From Anticarsia gemmatalis (taxonomy: Eukaryota > Arthropoda > Insecta > Lepidoptera > Erebidae), in contig NC_134753.1 of NCBI RefSeq assembly GCF_050436995.1, forward strand, positions 248,001-312,000: DNA of 64,000 nucleotides, read 5' to 3'. Every line of letters begins with the position of its first letter. Position 1 is the first letter of the stretch. The notes below the pieces were generated by a model. It was not told the DNA's origin, ran no database searches, and saw only the letters and a list, made by a program, of their open reading frames with translations. Positions 62,531 to 64,000 of this stretch are shown here, piece by piece. The position numbers and the translations under genes are program-made.

Positions 62531-62585
62531 ATGGCAACCGATGTAAATTGCACGCCGGTAGCACAGCATGGATGCGACGAGCGAT
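62531..62585 (+). CDS. Candidate first coding exon, partial gene
   Basis: No family recognised. ATG at 62531 gives MATDVNCTPVAQHGCDER and one extra base before a strong donor, GTAAGTATG, at 62586. An earlier ATG at 62511 opens an 11-codon frame that overlaps this start in another phase and ends at 62546. Support is the promoter-like CpG block with the NRF1 site before it and the donor after it. The following exon lies either at 63698 or beyond the window. A non-coding first exon is equally possible. Confidence 0.35.
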
Positions 62586-63540
62586 GTAAGTATGCTTTCT
62601 CGACATATTAACATGATACATTTACACAGTACAATATTGCACAGACACAGAATCAAATCGTATGTCGTCTAACTGACGAAAATTTCTTCTTTATATCGCT
62701 CAATGATTCATTACTACAAAAGGACTCATAGTCTTTAAACAAGCACCTTCTCTAAAGGTTACTATACTTTAATTAATGTGACAAAAACTATCTATAAAGT
62801 ATAAACTCCACTCTATCATATCAGAAAAAATACTAATTATAAATTGTCAGGTTGCAACTTCGTAATTTTTCATGTGGTTAATTTGTAATCGTCGAAGTTA
62901 ACATTAGTCTACAAAGAATAAGTGCTAACCGATTTTATAAATATTTGCAAACCGTAAATATTTTCTCCGTTCTCGTGTGTGATTGGAATGTCCACACTGA
63001 GCTAACATGCGCAACTTTTTTATCAGCGATTTATTATCAGGCCAGTATTATATAACTGTCGGTGTGTGTGTGTTCTATCTCTTTCGCACTCGGGTCTAGC
63101 GACGAGCCCCCGCCGCATGTGCTAGAGTGAGACGCAACATGTTGCATTAAATTTCGATCCTATTCTGTAATGTTTTGTCCAATCGCGTCCGATCTCTGCG
63201 TGTTCCGGTTCTTTGTCATCAATGGGTTGCCGGGCAAGTCCATTTAGAGTGCCACTTGAATGTGTTTTACGCTATATTTAAATAAGGTTTTGAGCTACGA
63301 AAGGTTTTATTATGCGTCTGATGATTATACTTATCGTTCTTATTGTAAATTTTGTCTCGGGAGGCAGTATTTAGCGCGATCGCTCTTACGCCCTTTCGGC
63401 ATTAATGAGTCGAACCCACTTCAGCTGACTGCGTCGTACGCAAGGCTACTCTAACTAAACTAGTAGTAGTCCGGCTTTCGAAGGCGACGGTCGGGTGTGG
63501 ACGCGCGGAAGTGATATGCGGATATGTTATTGAGGTTTAA
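62586..63540 (+). other. Candidate intron or spacer
   Basis: AT-rich at first, with a (GT)n at about 63061-63071, then CpG-rich from about 63090. A 64-codon frame at 63260-63454 is unrecognised. No repeat was noted. Confidence 0.4.
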
Positions 63541-63697
63541 AATGTTTTTGGAACGTTTCCCATAGGCGCGAGGGCGACTAGATCGCGTCCGGCTCGTTCA
63601 GTAACGCGACGGATACCAGGAGTAGCGAGTGCGAGTGGGTGCGGGCCAGCGCCAGTGAGTGCCGCGGCGGACGATCGGAGCGAGCCGAGGCTCAATA
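63541..63697 (+). promoter_or_regulatory. CpG-rich promoter-like block
   Basis: Dense in CG words. TTCAGT at 63598-63602 resembles the arthropod initiator, and the block ends in GCGAGTGCGAGTGGGTGCGG-type repeats before the ATG at 63698. No TATA box. Called by composition and position only. Confidence 0.4.
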
Positions 63698-63763
63698 ATG
63701 CTCAAATTCCTGACTCACAAGCTGCGAACGCATTCGTTGAATGAGGAGAGCGTTTCCGAGAAG
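63698..63763 (+). CDS. Candidate first coding exon of a gene leaving the window
   Basis: ATG after CAATA gives 22 codons, MLKFLTHKLRTHSLNEESVS then EK, ending in phase 0 at donor GTGGGTGTA (63764). The peptide is basic and helical; I do not recognise the family. Frame differs from the 62531 exon (phase 1), so if both join the same next exon only one can supply its reading frame. Alternatively the two belong to separate transcripts. Confidence 0.45.
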
Positions 63764-64000
63764 GTGGGTGTAGACGCAAGCCGGCGAGCGACGTGAAGGT
63801 CACACACCGCCACCAGAAAATGGCCGCCGAGCGAGAGAACAAAGAAGCGGAACGATCGCCGGCTCCCCGAGCGCGCTGCGCGACCGAGCCGAGCCTAAAT
63901 ACTATGCCGGGCCTTGCCTGCCTAGCTACCGGCTCGTTGTGGCTAGGTTTAGGGCGTTTATTTAGTCTGGGAGCCGGCGAAATCGGTGGCCAAAGTGGCG
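63764..64000 (+). other. CpG-rich sequence at the window end
   Basis: Contains AAAATGGCCGCC at 63817-63828, a YY1/Pho-type site as at 30232. The ATG in it opens a frame that stays open to 64000 (60 codons), but its low-complexity content does not look like a protein. Probably the start of a first intron. Confidence 0.35.

Noticed and set aside
63820..64000. Open frame starting in AAAATGGCCGCC and running to the window end
   Set aside because: The ATG is part of a YY1/Pho-type promoter motif. It lies just after a good splice donor and the peptide is compositionally biased. Cannot be decided without sequence beyond 64 kb.

Overview
The window looks like nuclear DNA of a moth or butterfly (Lepidoptera). 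It is AT-rich, its genes are split by GT-AG introns, and its spacer DNA carries repeat types that I know from lepidopteran genomes: Helitron-type elements beginning TCTATACTAATATTATAAA and ending CTAG, LINE 3' tails with a 'cagcagtgg' block and (GAT)n, tRNA- and 5S-type SINEs, and small foldback MITEs. The species cannot be named from this sequence. There are no bacterial operons, no CRISPR array, no viral genes and no intact transposase.

Layout. Bases 1-26.4 kb hold no gene that I can support: AT-rich spacer with scattered GC-rich islands and repeats. At 26.59-27.04 kb on the minus strand there is a candidate three-exon gene for a 41-residue basic protein. It lies head to head with Tmem147 (27.32-28.86 kb, plus strand, four exons, 229 aa), the multi-spanning ER membrane protein of the translocon-associated BOS complex. 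From 30.475 to 58.730 kb on the plus strand runs a nine-exon gene for a 519-aa type I membrane receptor with a signal peptide, a glycosylated ectodomain, one TM helix and an intracellular SEFIR domain, i.e. an IL-17-receptor-like protein. All its exon joins keep frame. Its introns 4-6 contain most of the repeats in the window. From 62.4 kb to the end there are two GC-rich promoter-like blocks, each with a short ATG exon followed by a good splice donor; they are probably alternative or successive first exons of a gene continuing beyond 64 kb.

The main items for a second look are the SEFIR receptor and its isolated transmembrane exon. Inverted 5S-like SINEs flank that exon, and skipping it would give a short soluble ectodomain. 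Others are the candidate microprotein, a six-copy foldback MITE family including one copy in an extended 159-bp palindrome, and a 1.3-kb inverted-repeat element at 23.8-25.2 kb. All function calls are from reading the sequence; no database search was possible.
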